Shown one piece after another: positions 44,955-55,415 of a stretch of 64,000 nt of DNA (position 1 is the stretch's first letter; the number at the start of each line of letters is the position of its first letter). Source of the DNA: Tetmemena sp. SeJ-2015 (lineage: Eukaryota; Ciliophora; Spirotrichea; Sporadotrichida; Oxytrichidae); assembly GCA_027382625.1 (NCBI GenBank), contig JAJKFJ010022619.1, positions 1 to 64,000 of the forward strand, in the 5' to 3' direction. A model generated the notes under the pieces. That model made no database searches. It had not been told where the DNA came from and saw only the letters and a program-made list of their open reading frames with translations. Made by a program: the position numbers and the translations under genes.

Positions 44955-45490
44955 ATGGGATAGTATCAGTAGGGTTAATATTAGAATGAGAAATTTCGGA
45001 AGACTCTTAGCCAGATGATGACGAATAATATATTTAATTTAATAAGGAGAAGTTGATAGACACAGTGATGACCGATGTGATTAAGATAGAATTCGTGGAA
45101 GTAGCAAAAAGCTTGATGTTTTTTTTCTAAAATTCATTGAGCTAATGAATAAAGTTAACCAGAATGATGAGTTAGCTGTCCTCATTGAAAGAAGCAGCAA
45201 TCTTAACTAGATGGGTTTATTCAATGACACCTAAGGATAAGATCAAGCAAGCTAATACCAACTAATAAGGAGCTCCATTTGAACAAGATGCAAAAGAACA
45301 GTCTTTTCATTCATTCTTAGATACTCCTTAGTCCTCTAATAAAATCAATCACCTAAAAGAAGAATGCCTTCATATAGCAAGAGCCAAATCAAGTCACAAA
45401 AAAATGAAAATCTTATTCTTATCATTTATGCTATTAATTAAATAAAACCATTTTAAGACTAAGTTTTATATTTCTTCTATTTTTATATAG
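44955..45490 (+). CDS. Hypothetical protein with multiple frame changes
   Basis: An ATG at 44955 opens a Gln-rich start (MGQYQQGQYQNEKFRKTLSQ). Coding then moves between frames: KLIDTVMTDVIKIEFVEVAK, then, after an 8-T run at about 45119-45126, KFIELMNKVNQNDELAVLIE, NLNQMGLFND, and KIKQANTNQQGAPFEQDAKE to SFLDTPQSSNKINHLKEEC. The T-run position points to a homopolymer-length error. No known domain. Either an error-ridden gene or a pseudogene. Confidence 0.4.
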
Positions 45491-45652
45491 AATTTAATAC
45501 ATAATTGATAATCACATTCTTAGTAATACAAAGAGGCCTGATTAATATTATATAACGTTTTAATAAGCTGATTAATTTAATTTAAATGTGGTTTTAACGA
45601 CTTCGCATGAAGATGAAGGAGACTGGTGAAATTTTTTGTATTGGAAGAATTC

Positions 45653-45772
45653 AATTTTAGATTAAACTACAACGAAATTTCCCTCCTTGTAAAAGATAGC
45701 ATTCTTCCAGACCAACAGAGAATCATCTTCGAAGGCAAGCTTAGCCAAAATGTAAAGCATTTCAAATTTTGA
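45653..45772 (+). CDS. Ubiquitin-like fragment
   Basis: The frame reads NYNEISLLVKDSILPDQQR and IIFEGKLSQN, ending in TGA at 45770-45772. ILPDQQRIIFEGK matches ubiquitin residues 36-48 (IPPDQQRLIFAGK) with three changes. What precedes is not ubiquitin-like except for spacing. It may be an MDS of a ubiquitin-domain protein; the motif TIENVKAKIQDNEG at 26950 (minus strand) covers exactly the preceding ubiquitin residues. Confidence 0.45.
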   Translation, partial: NFRLNYNEISLLVKDSILPDQQRIIFEGKLSQNVKHFKF

Positions 45773-46099
45773 ACACTTTTCACAGAAAATCATAGAAATC
45801 ACTCGATAACAAGGAAATCATTGTCTGATTACAAAACCCAAAAGGACCTTTCTCGATATAGCTTAAAAACTCAGGAAAATGCTTTGTTATGAGTTCAAAA
45901 TATTTAACTAAAGCTTTTCCTGTAAGGATCTTTACAAAAATTTGCATTCAACTTTCCCCTCCATAAATAATTAAAAATATTAACTATTAAAACTGTCAAA
46001 TATCACTATTTTAAGTTTTATCTCTACTAGATAAGTTTTCTACAACCTACAATTTTATATTAAATTCTCTAGCATAACTTATTAGCATACATTGTTTAA

Positions 46100-46690
46100 A
46101 TGAAAAAGCACTCAATAGATGTAGAATCGTAATAGGTATTTGAGTTTTTGCAGCTTAGTTAAGATAAGTACTGTGCAGAAACTATTGCAAAGCTCAGACC
46201 AATATCAAAAGCTCTTCAGTACTTCTTGGTAAATACTAGAACTTGTGGAGTGACTCTGAAGTAATTACTAAAATCTCAAAATAAAATAAAACATTTAACT
46301 CAACTCCTTAATATTTACGTTCAATAGCTTTAATTTTGGGGATGCCAAGCCGATTCGTATTCAATATAGAACCCAGTTGTAGGGTTTTAAGATTTAAGGA
46401 AAATATTTCTTAAATGCAATTATCTTCTCAGGCCGTGGTCCACTAATGAACTTATTGATTTTCCATCCACTCCAGCTTTTAATAAAAATATGGGGAAGTC
46501 TTTCACTAAAAGTATGAAGAACATCAACAGGAAAGACACCCCTGATCTTCTAAGCTAACACATTAGCATAATTAACAATTAATTCATAAGAGTTATTCTT
46601 GAAAGACTCTTTAATGCAGAAAAAACTAGACCTATTGATGGTGAATTCATTCTAGAATAGAGGCATGAATTCAGTGGAGATCTTCTTAGA
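46100..46690 (+). CDS. Hypothetical gene pieces, product unknown
   Basis: ATG at 46100 (MKKHSIDVESQQVFEFLQLS) runs to about 46265 (AETIAKLRPISKALQYFLVN, TRTCGVTLK). A second segment at 46430-46690 reads STNELIDFPSTPAFNKNMGK, NRKDTPDLLSQHISIINNQF and LEQRHEFSGDLLRVKCGHAG in the plus strand, then meets GTGAGT. Between them lies mixed sequence (FGDAKPIRIQYRTQLQGFK in another frame). Further short coding-like stretches reach 47220. They probably form one IES-rich gene, but I could not join them, and no family is clear. Confidence 0.4.
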
Positions 46691-47323
46691 GTCAAATGCG
46701 GACATGCAGGTGAGTATAAAACTATGGATAAAAAGATGCTCACTAAATTATAAGTATATTTTATCAAAATATTTGGAGTCTATTGATTTCTTAAGATAAA
46801 GAGGCTCTAAGTTCAGTAAATTTAGAAGACCTTCTCAACATTAAAAGAGATTAAGCAAGTATGATTAGAAATCAGATTTGGAGAACCCAACAGCTGATTA
46901 ACATATAGATTTTAATAAAGCAATATAGTATTATAGGTCCAGCCCCATTTTTCACTACTGATTTGGAAGCCAGCTTTTATAGTAAGTAGCCATCGTTTTA
47001 GTCTTTTTACTGAGCTTTATAGAATAAGATTCAAAACCATCTATAATTGGCATGTTAGTCAGAACATTCACTATAATTGTGGGGTTTAATAAAGTAAAAT
47101 TATCTTTTTCTTGAAAGTTTTATAGCAAATCTCGGCCGAAAAGGAGCGCTTACATTATAAAGTTTTAACACAGATGGGGAGAGCTTCGTCCTGGTTCTTC
47201 CAGGCCTTACTGAAGCAAACTCAAAAGTTTCCTAAAAATTGATGCTGAGCTTATGATATTGAAAATTGATGATATTAAGTTATAATTTCTTTAAATATTA
47301 GATAAATAACTTATTTTTTTTAT

Positions 47324-48693
47324 TTTAGAATCAGCAACACAAGGGCTGGTAAAACTTATAGATTCAACATCATCAATTTAAAATATATTTTATAATTTGA
47401 TGAAGCCAGACTCACTCTACAATCACGGAATGAGACCAGTTGTGTATTCTGAGATTGAGGCACGAAGAAACGGAAGAGGTTGGTTTAGAGGTGGTGGGGA
47501 TATTTGCTACTATTAAAACTCAATGAAGCGTAAAAATGCAGGATATTACTATACACTAACGTTCAGTATGCAATTTGAACATGACAATGATGTTGTTTAC
47601 TTGGCCCATTGCTATCCTTACACCTACACAGACCTCACAAGATACTTAAACCATCTAGAATCAGACAATAAGAGAAAGAACAGAATGAGGAGAAGAACTC
47701 TCTGCTAAACCATAGCTGGCAATAATTGCGAAATGATTATTGTCACAACTTTCCAGAGTGATCCAGAAGCAATTAAGAATAGAAAGGGAGTAGTCATTTC
47801 TTCAAGAGTCCATCCTGGCGAGAGTGGTGCATCATGGATGATGAAAGGTGTTATCGATTATCTCACAGGACCTTCACTTAATGCTAAAATTCTAAGAGAC
47901 AATTTTGTATTCAAAATTGTGCCAATGCTGAATCCAGATGGAGTTATAAATGGAAGCTCTAGATGCAACTTAGCTGGAGTTGATCTGAACAGATGCTGGA
48001 TAGATCCATCTAGAAAAATTCACCCCACTATTTATCACACTAAGATACTGATTCATTATTAAGATAATTCTTAGCAAAATAATTTAAGCTAAGATGATGA
48101 TTAAAAAGCTATAGGAAGATAGAGACATTTTCTTGTCCTGCGATTTTCATGGCCATTCTAGAAAGAAGAATGTATTTATGTATGGAAATTCAGGAAGAGT
48201 AAATGACAGACTAAAAGAAAAGATCTTTCCTTGCCTAGTTGATAAGAACTGCGATATTTTTAACTTCTCAGATTGCAACTTTGCAGTTTAAAAGGCAAAG
48301 GAATCAACAGCAAGAGTAGTGATGTGGAAAGAGTTAGGAATAACTAATAGTTTCACCCTTGAAGCATCCTTTTGTGGTGCAGATTAAGGAAAGTTTGCAG
48401 ACTATCATTTTAATACTGATCTTCTTTAAGAGGTGGGACACAGATTTTGCGACACAATTCTAGATTTCTGTGATCCAGACTAAGTTAAAGTTAAAGCTGT
48501 GCTTGAAGAATTGGAAATTATGCTTCCAAAAGCATCTGAAAGTGAATCTGATGAAGAAAGCGATGTTGATTCTGAATTGTCAAACGAAGATGATAAGAAT
48601 AAAAAGAAGAAAGCAGGAAATGCTGCTACCGGTTAGCAAGCTAAAGGAGGACAATAGCCAGTTAAAAAAGCAGTCGCAAAGAAAAAGGATTGA
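47324..48693 (+). CDS. Cytosolic carboxypeptidase (M14 CCP/AGBL), scrambled: 3' segment
   Basis: CCPs are zinc carboxypeptidases that trim glutamates from tubulin tails and polyglutamyl chains. This segment opens with the pointer TTTAGAATCA (47324-47333) and reads [18 protein letters not shown], then after a 19-bp [37 protein letters not shown] and [17 protein letters not shown]. The catalytic domain follows: [17 protein letters not shown] (zinc ligands H and E), [23 protein letters not shown], and after a 49-bp [22 protein letters not shown] (third zinc ligand H) and [12 protein letters not shown] (catalytic E). The tail is acidic then Lys/Gln-rich, ending at TGA 48691. All catalytic residues are present. 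The N-terminal half is on the opposite strand at 49262-50172. Confidence 0.95.
47380..47398. other. IES, 19 bp, pointer AATTT (CCP gene)
   Basis: AATTT occurs at 47375-47379 and 47394-47398. Removal joins YRFNIIN to LMKPDSLYN, the exact CCP consensus. Confidence 0.85.
48047..48095. other. IES, 49 bp, pointer CTAAGAT (CCP gene)
   Basis: CTAAGAT lies at 48040-48046 and 48089-48095. Removal joins HPTIYHTK to [20 protein letters not shown] in frame between two conserved CCP motifs. Confidence 0.9.
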
Positions 48694-48749
48694 TAGGTTT
48701 GAGTTTTAAATAGTTTATTGTTAAGACAATTTTCATTAATATATTAATA

Positions 48750-49130
48750 TGATGCCCACTATGAAGAAGAAAGAGGAGTAGATCCATTTATTTATTTGAC
48801 TGTTAGCATCAGCACACATGACTGTGTATACAATATTTTCCACCATATCGTCCTCAATCTTTCCATGCTCTTCTAAAATTTCATCTAGTTTAGTGCATAT
48901 ATAAGCATAAGTTGGCCTAGACTATGCTAAGGAGCGATATTGTGCGCAGCAATATTCCTCTCCCAAAGATTCTTTACAGTGAGCGTCAGAACCCTTATGG
49001 CATGACCAATTTATTCCAGTTTTCTGTCCCCATGCTAACAAATTAACAACATAAATCCATACTTAAAACAGGAGTTTTTCGAGTGTATTCTACTTCTACA
49101 TAACTACTAGCTTAAATTAAGTTTGCCATC
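48750..49130 (-). CDS. Cys-rich hypothetical segment
   Basis: The minus strand reads WGQKTGINWSCHKGSDAHCK, ESLGEEYCCAQYRSLAQSRP, TYAYICTKLDEILEEHGKIE and DDMVENIVYTVMCADANS, then a hydrophobic run. A start at about 49128 (MDGKLNLSQQLCRSRIHSKN) is in a different frame. Six or more Cys suggest a secreted or luminal domain. The stretch lies between the two inverted halves of the CCP gene and must belong to another gene. Family not recognised. Confidence 0.45.
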
Positions 49131-49261
49131 CATATTTTAATATTGAATTTTAAATAAATAAATATTGCTAAAAAGAGAAGCTGAAGCAGTTTCTTTTATT
49201 AGTCCATTGTTATCTTTAATTCAGAATTTATAATTTAATGAAGAGATTATGAAGATATAAA

Positions 49262-50172
49262 TGATTCTAAAGTAGTACCATTAGGTATATCCTCTAGTGT
49301 TATAGTCAGGCTTAAGGATAAGATCGTATTCGAACTCATAAACTTAGATTGCTCTCCTTAAATTTCCGCTTTCAAATCTACTTTCAAATACAAGAGTGTA
49401 ATCATCTGCTGAAGAGGGGGTGTAGAACTGGATAAACTCACCATCAGGAGTCAATTGGTCTGCTGGGTTTGTAGATCCTGCCACTAATGGGTTGCTTTAC
49501 TAGTAAGGGGAGGGATCGATGCAGTCATAAACTACTCTATTCATCAAATTCTCTTAATGAGCAACTTATAGGTATAATATTGAACTTAATTAAAATTAAT
49601 TTTGATTTTAACTCTTTCTGCTTCTCTACGAAGCGACTCTTCAAGAATAAATTCTTGGGGAGGATAGAGAGGTTCAAAATCGACTGCATCTTTGAGATGG
49701 TAGGGAGGATTCCTGGTTAGGACAGTTGTTGTTCCACTAAAATTATAAATATGTAAAATGTAAATACGTTTTTATGGGAATGTAGGAATCGTTGGGCTGA
49801 AGAGATTGAGAGTTTGGTGTTTTCAATGGGTTAGACCCATCATTACCACCTTGTCCAAGAGAAATCTCAACTGAAATGCCGTTCTTGGGTAACTGAGAAA
49901 CTTAGGATGGATCTAGTCCTCCTTCTTTGTTCTTTCCATTATCTTCAAACTAATCTGCATACAAATCAATATAAATAACTTATTTTATTATAAATGAATT
50001 AATAATTATTCTATATAATTAAATCGTAAGTCTAAAGAATAAGTATTGAGTTAACTTTGAAGTTACCATTCTTATTTTCTTCATTTAAATCATCATCGAC
50101 TGCGTTTTTAAGTTTCTCATCAATTAGAGCAGACTCCTCTATTTCGTATATATTGTTTTGAGTACTTTCCAT
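49262..50172 (-). CDS. Cytosolic carboxypeptidase (CCP/AGBL), scrambled: 5' segment
   Basis: ATG at 50172 (MESTQNNIYEIEESALIDEK). An acidic, disordered N-terminus is followed by VLTRNPPYHLKDAVDFEPL, NPLVAGSTNPADQLTPDGE and the CCP N-domain signature LVFESRFESGNLRRAIQ, then EFEYDLILKPDYNTRGYTQW-YYFRI. The segment stops at the pointer TTTAGAATCA (49262-49271) and continues on the plus strand at 47324. Two GT-AG introns are supported (49955-50066, 112 nt; 49737-49767, 31 nt), as is one IES (49538-49615, pointer AGAGT, joining REAER to VVYDCIDPSPY). In the family this N-domain packs on the catalytic domain and is required for function. Confidence 0.95.
49538..49615. other. IES, 78 bp, pointer AGAGT (CCP gene)
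   Basis: On the minus strand AGAGT is at 49611-49615 and 49533-49537. GT-AG splicing alternatives break the frame; IES removal keeps it. Confidence 0.8.
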
Positions 50173-50221
50173 TTTGAAAGTTTTAAATGATTAATTGTGT
50201 AATAATAATTTGAATTTAAAT

Positions 50222-52109
50222 ATGAATTTTTCAGACTTCATTTCTTAGACAAGCGGCATTGTTAAGTATTCTCCGAATGGAGACCTCGTAGCTATCGCTA
50301 AAACCTTTGAAGTTAAGGTAAACTAAAGCTTAATCAGCTTGAACTGTGTGAATAAACTGTATTTACTTAAAATTCGTTGTATAGATCTACGAAACAAACT
50401 CACTAAGACCAATGCATGCTTACTCCTTCATAGATGTTGTGACTCATCTTGAATGGTCTCACGACTCAACACTTGTAATGGTAGCAATTGGAAAAAGATC
50501 ACTTGTATTTGTGAAGAGCTTGCACGATCCAGAGTGGTAATGCAAAATAGATGAGGGAGTAGCAGGACTTAGCTTATGCATAATGGGGCCCTAGCAATAA
50601 TCACATAATTACTGTCAGTGAATTCAAGATTAGGCTAACTCTTTGGTCTCTTCAAGATAAAAGCGTTCAGTATTATTAAGAACCCAAAGTTTGATGATGG
50701 TCGAGGGATCAGCTTTTCACCCAATCGCAAATTAATGGTGCTAGCTGAAAGGAGCGGTAATGATGGAGGAAGAGATTAAATTGGTATTTATGACTCTACT
50801 GGAACATAGTTAGAATGTCTCTTATCACTTCACCCCAGATACGTTTGATCTTGAGAATGTATCATTTTCAGGAGACGGCCAGCATATAATAATTTGGGAC
50901 TCAAACTTGAAATGCAAACTCTTAATTTACCAAATCCAATTTTCTGCAAACGGAGTAGTGGCAGTTTAGCAAGCTGCTAAGTTCTCTCCTTATGAAAATA
51001 CAGCACTAGGAATAAGGAATTTAATAATTTCTAAAACAAGCAATACCTTATAGCAGGATTCTTTGATCAAAAGGTAAGAGTCTACAATTCACTCTCATGG
51101 AAAGAAATATTCACATTCGATAACAAACTCACTGAGATCACTGATTAAAGTATTTATATTTCTCTAAAAATTCAAACGTAAAAACTACAAATAAATCTTA
51201 ATTAATAAAGAGAATTATAAATTAATTAATTCTTTAACAAATATTTTTAATAGCCTAATTAAACTTATTTATAACTATTTTAACAAAAGTCTCTTTAAAA
51301 TAATCGGTTGGCAGTACTATTAGTAAAAATCATTTATGAAAAATAACTATTCTCAAAAATATGTTTTTTTCTCTAACTTAAAATCGATTAATTAACCTAA
51401 AGTGCCTTTGATAATTTATTTAAAATGTGGCCACTTACTCATTAATAAAAATTTTTTAATTAAAGAAACATTATGGCATCATTATAAATTAAAATTATTA
51501 GGATTAAATGTGAGTTTGATTTAAAATTATCTGATGAGAATACTGCAGCAGACTTGAATATTTATTAAGAGAGTGATTCAAGAGATGGAACTATATATGA
51601 AGTTCTTCCAAAGCCTTTCAGAGTTCCAACCTTGCAAACTCATTAATAAATAAATGAATCGATTAGATTTAATTAGTAAAATGCGAAAAGTGATGGGCTT
51701 CCTAGAGTTGGGTGTCTTTGATTGCGATAAGCAGAGACAATAAATACTTGGCTTGCAAGAATGAAATATGCCCAACAATAGTTTGGATATGGGACCTGAC
51801 AAGGTCATGCTTGAATAATTTAAGAATGGTTATAATTTATAAATGAACACGATAATGGTATAAAAGCAAGAAGTAGAGCACCTTGAATTTTGCCCAAAGA
51901 CCTCTACTCTGAACGTCTCCACTGGAAATGGAAAGCTTTATCTTTGGACCATAAGAGTGGCCTCAGTTTGCTAAGTTCCAATCAATAAAGAAAATTTTAA
52001 CGTCCACTAAACACTTTGGAACCCAAACGGCAAGAGCTTCGCCGCTCTTGACAAAAATGGACTTGTATTTGTTTACCCTTAGATCTCTTTCTATGAAGAT
52101 GAAGAATGA
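50222..52109 (+). CDS. WRAP73/WDR8 WD-repeat protein
   Basis: WRAP73 (WDR8) is a conserved WD40 protein of centriolar satellites, spindle poles and basal bodies. ATG at 50222 (MNFSDFISQTSGIVKYSPNG) matches the MNFSE-start of the family. A 67-nt intron (50318-50384) follows AKTFEVK. Later motifs fit in order: PEWQCKIDEGVAGL, ITVSEFKIRLTLWSLQDKSV, GISFSPNRKLMVLAERSG, LIYQIQFSANG, GFFDQKVRVYNSLSWK, PRVG-VSLIAISRDNKYLA, TIVWIWDL, EHLEFCPKTSTLN and GNGKLYLWTI; TGA at 52107. Length, about 480 residues, is usual. Three IESs are resolved by pointers. Four single-base frame changes (near 50560, 50670, 50830 and 51715, the last in a GGG run) are best explained as sequence errors. It starts 50 bp from the divergent CCP 5' segment, so they may share an upstream region if rearrangement keeps it. 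Confidence 0.9.
51012..51058. other. IES, 47 bp, pointer AGGA (WRAP73)
   Basis: AGGA at 51008-51011 and 51055-51058; removal gives TALGFFDQKVRV, matching the family pattern AVGSYDGKVRI. Confidence 0.75.
51146..51535. other. IES, 390 bp, pointer CTGAT (WRAP73)
   Basis: CTGAT at 51141-51145 and 51531-51535; removal joins KLTEITD to ENTAADLNIYQESDS in frame. The interior is AT-rich without ORF. Confidence 0.8.
51816..51847. other. IES, 32 bp, pointer TGAA (WRAP73)
   Basis: TGAA at 51812-51815 and 51844-51847; removal joins TRSCLN to TIMVQKQEVEHLEF in frame. Confidence 0.75.
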
Positions 52110-52725
52110 AACATGACAATTTATAATTTTACAAATAATATAACAGAAGTTAGTAATGACTTTTATAAGTAAATAATTTAAAAGATTAATTCTTTGATTC
52201 AATATATAAATAATAATATAGGATGAATATTAATTCTTGATAGAAAGCAAATAAATATAATCAAGATAGAGTTCAAGAGGAAAGTGCTATATGTTGAATT
52301 AGAGACTGTTTTAATGCATTACATTATGTTTTTAAATCTAATGAGAGAGCCTGCTCTTAGCAATTCATTGTCAAAATAATTAAAAACTCCGCCCTATTCT
52401 GACTTTTAGTTTTAATATTTTCGTTTTGAGTAATTGAGGTGAAGGATGACTCCTTCTGAATGAAATCTTTGTTCTTTCTATAAAAAATGAGTCTCTGTTT
52501 CTCCGAAATTATATCTTACTTGTCCAGGGCGCTTGCTTAATTGACCACCATCTTCAAGGTTTTTTTTAATTGAGCTGTTTGAGGTTAATGTGAATGTTGA
52601 GTCAAAAATTAAATTAAATAAACTTTATATTTAAAGAGTAAAACGAATCACAGAACAAGAAAACAAACTCAATGGATTTCTAAGTCTATAAAATTATCAT
52701 ATTAATTCTATAATTGATTATAAAA

Positions 52726-53362
52726 ATGCTGTAAAAGTACATTTACGCAATACAACCAGTCAAGCAATTGTTGAAAGTCATTTTACCAGTGAGACCTTCT
52801 GCTTATGTTGAAGCAAGCAAAAGTGGAAGCAAATAATACGTCTGGAGAAACACACCTACTCAAGGCTACAAGATCGCACCTGAATTCACTTAAATTCCTT
52901 AGGACTTGAGCAACTATCTAACAATAAGAACCAGAGAGCATCAGCTTCTTCTGAACGAATTGCATGCCCCATTTAAGGTATTTGCAAGTGGAAAGAGCTC
53001 AAAATTCAACCAAGACTATATTAAGAAGTCTCTTAAAGAAGTCCAGCAAGATCTTGAATCCCATCTTTCACTTTTGCTGAGATAAGTCAAAATAGCCGAC
53101 ATTCAAAATCTTATTATTTTGATTTATTCAGACTCAAGATTTCCCTGTTGCATTTGCTTCCAATTCCTTATATGTGTTGGAGAAAAATGGATTGGGTGAT
53201 AGAGTGCTTTACGAATAAACTCTTCTTCCTATTCTCAAAAGAAAAGTCAACTATCTTCATTCAAACCCCTTATAACAAGAAATCAACAATTATTACATTT
53301 TATTACAATATAATTATGTATTATTCATGCGTTCAAATCTCTCAAGTCTGAGAACACTATGA
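52726..53362 (+). CDS. Hypothetical protein, about 190 residues
   Basis: ATG at 52726 (MLQKYIYAIQPVKQLLKVIL) with a basic, amphipathic start that could be a mitochondrial presequence. It continues PSAYVEASKSGSKQYVWRNT, IPQDLSNYLTIRTREHQLLL and FNQDYIKKSLKEVQQDLESH. A probable intron (gtcaaaat...tattcag, about 53087-53131) joins LLLRQ to TQDFPVAFASNSLYVLEKNG and DRVLYEQTLLPILKRKVNY. The end is uncertain: coding character fades near 53280, and the TGA at 53360 is in AT-rich sequence. Family not recognised; TAA/TAG as Gln needed throughout. Confidence 0.55.
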
Positions 53363-53364
53363 CT

Positions 53365-53718
53365 AACAAAGTGTAAGTTAGAGTATTTTCAATTTATTAC
53401 AATAGAGCAAAAAACTACAAAAAAAAAAATTTCCCGGAATTTTTAATTTTTTTAAATTTTTTTATAAAAATTTTAAAACCCTAAATGACCACTATGAAGA
53501 AGAAATTCATAAACATAATTACATATTAAGAATTGCAATATTTCAAAACTTTAAATTCATAAGTGAGGGAAACATGAATTTTCTTCCAAGAATTTTTTTA
53601 AGATTATCTGGCTTAATTTCATTTTACAAAAATTATATTTATGATTCAATAATTGATTTTGCTTAATTATCTCATGATTATAATAATTTGTGGATTTAAA
53701 TTCTGAAGGAGTTGCCCA
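53365..53718. other. AT-rich spacer with homopolymer runs
   Basis: No coding seen; 53410-53480 consists of A/T runs of doubtful quality. Confidence 0.5.
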
Positions 53719-54162
53719 ATGTATTTAGTTTTGTATAGTATGATTATTATTTGGGCTTTGTCTAATGCTTAGATATGGGACTAAGATATCTGGGGATCCC
53801 TTAAAGAGCTTGCCGTAAGCAAGAACTTTGACGTAGAATATGTTTCAAATGCTCATCTGAGCATTAATAATTTCTTCAAGCAATCAGGCAACGAGCACAT
53901 GTTTTAGAGCGAGCTGAGCCCTGTTGCAAACTCTCTCTATTTCCAGGATAAGATAAATCTGTTTGAGCTTTACAACGGACTTATAAACGCACAGCAGTTG
54001 GCCCCTCAACTTGGCTTGGGAGAAGCAATCAAACAACTCGAAACTAACTATGCTGATGTACTTAAGAATAATAAAGCATATTTGGATATTGAGAAAACTC
54101 ACGCAGAGCTCCTCCAAAAACAGTCTGTAGACCTGGCAGCAAGAGAAGCTCACAGTGCATGA
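53719..54162 (+). CDS. Secreted hypothetical protein with signal peptide
   Basis: ATG at 53719 gives MYLVLYSMIIIWALSNAQ, a typical signal peptide with cleavage likely after SNA, then IWDQDIWGSLKELAVSKNFD, NFFKQSGNEHMFQSELSPVA and NGLINAQQLAPQLGLGEAIK, ending at TGA 54160-54162 after QSVDLAAREAHSA. A one-base shift at the stop would continue into a further open frame (MMKTVLLKAAHYSAFKNLTS), so the C-terminus may be longer. About 147 residues as read. Acts outside the cytosol; family not recognised. Antisense ORF on this stretch is a shadow. Confidence 0.6.
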
Positions 54163-54164
54163 TG

Positions 54165-54905
54165 AAAACTGTTTTATTGAAGGCAGCTCATTATTCTGCA
54201 TTTAAGAACCTCACATCAATTGCACATCTCTTTCTTGCTCAAAGAAAAGTTGTTTGTCATTATTTAAACCTAAGAATTAAATATAAATATTTTTGTGCAT
54301 AAGTTATTTAGTTAGCATATAAAATATTATTTTTAATTCATCTTAACTTAAGTTCTTTATTAAAACTTCTGAAATTGGGGTATAGAAGATGCATTTTTAA
54401 TTCTGATTTAAAAAATATATTTTTTTTTGTGGCGATTTAGTATCTAAATTTTTATAATTTTAAATTAATAAAAAGTATTGTCCATATTTAGATTTACATA
54501 GGTTTGCATATTTCCCTCTTGCAATTCTTTATGTCTGGCAATCCTATCTGAATTGATTCAATCCTTGAGAAAAAATTAAAGATTCGTTTTGGTATCCAAA
54601 TTTTTTTTAGAAGCAAATCCATTTTACTTTTACCAATATAGCAGATTAATCTGCAAGCGAAAAAAGCTTAACCTTAATTTGAAAGGATTATTTTTTGCAA
54701 TTATTAATTTTTTTATTTCTAAATTAGATACATATATAATTGAGGATATAGAATAATTGCTTATAGATTATAAAAATATAATTCTATTCCCTTGCTTAAG
54801 TTGTAAAATAATATAAGAATTAAATTGTCTCAAACATGGAAGTAAGTTTTGATTTTATAAGTTTTATTGTAGAGTTTGAAGATAATTGAAATATATTTAA
54901 AATTG
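54165..54905. other. AT-rich spacer
   Basis: Apart from the possible extension of the previous gene to about 54290, no coding is supported. Confidence 0.45.
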
Positions 54906-55415
54906 ATGGCAGGTAAGTTTCTATTTTCATTGATTGGAGTTTCATCTCAAGAGTTTATTATATAGAGCAAAACTAAACCCAAGACTCAAATCAAAACCGT
55001 TCTTCTCTTATTCCTGATGAGAAACTGCGCAATCTAGATGTTGAGGGAGGATATGAAGATCCAGATGAGGTAACTACTCTTTTTATTCATGAGTTTCAAA
55101 TTAGGGTTTCAGAGCAGAGTTGACAGCTATGGTTTCACAACCTAATTTATTCATGCTTTAATTATATCATTTGCTATAATTTATATTTAATTGAAGAATT
55201 TTAACAAGTGTCAGTCTTTATTTCCATTAGCTTTTTTCAATCATAAATTTTATTATTATAAAATACCTAAACTTAACATCAATGCACTGCCAACAAAGGC
55301 TTATCTTGAGACTACAATAGTGCCCACTGTAATGAGAGCATTACAAGAAGTGAGCGAATGCAGACCTGATAACCCATTAGAGTTCGTTGCATACTATATC
55401 CTCAAGCATAATCCA
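54906..55415 (+). CDS. DPY-30-motif protein
   Basis: The DPY-30 motif is a two-helix dimerisation domain found in the histone-methyltransferase subunit DPY30 and in flagellar radial-spoke and adenylate-kinase-like proteins. ATG GCA G (54906-54912) is followed by a 53-nt GT-AG intron (54913-54965), then EQNQTQDSNQNRSSLIPDEK and NLDVEGGYEDPDE to 55069. After an AT-rich interruption (IES or intron, about 55070-55270) comes the domain: NALPTKAYLETTIVPTVMRA, then RPDNPLEFVAYYILKHNP. This fits LPTRAYL...VVP...RPPNPIEFLA...LLKNN well. The C-terminal end after HNPN and the stop are uncertain. A small protein of roughly 90-110 residues is likely. Confidence 0.8.

Noticed and set aside
46579..46767. 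62-codon minus ORF
   Set aside because: Antisense to plus-strand coding EQRHEFSGDLLRVKCGHAG; composition is that of a shadow.
49955..50066. IES reading (pointer AATGG) instead of an intron in the CCP 5' segment
   Set aside because: Both keep frame, but the GT...GCAG ends favour an intron; kept as intron with some doubt.
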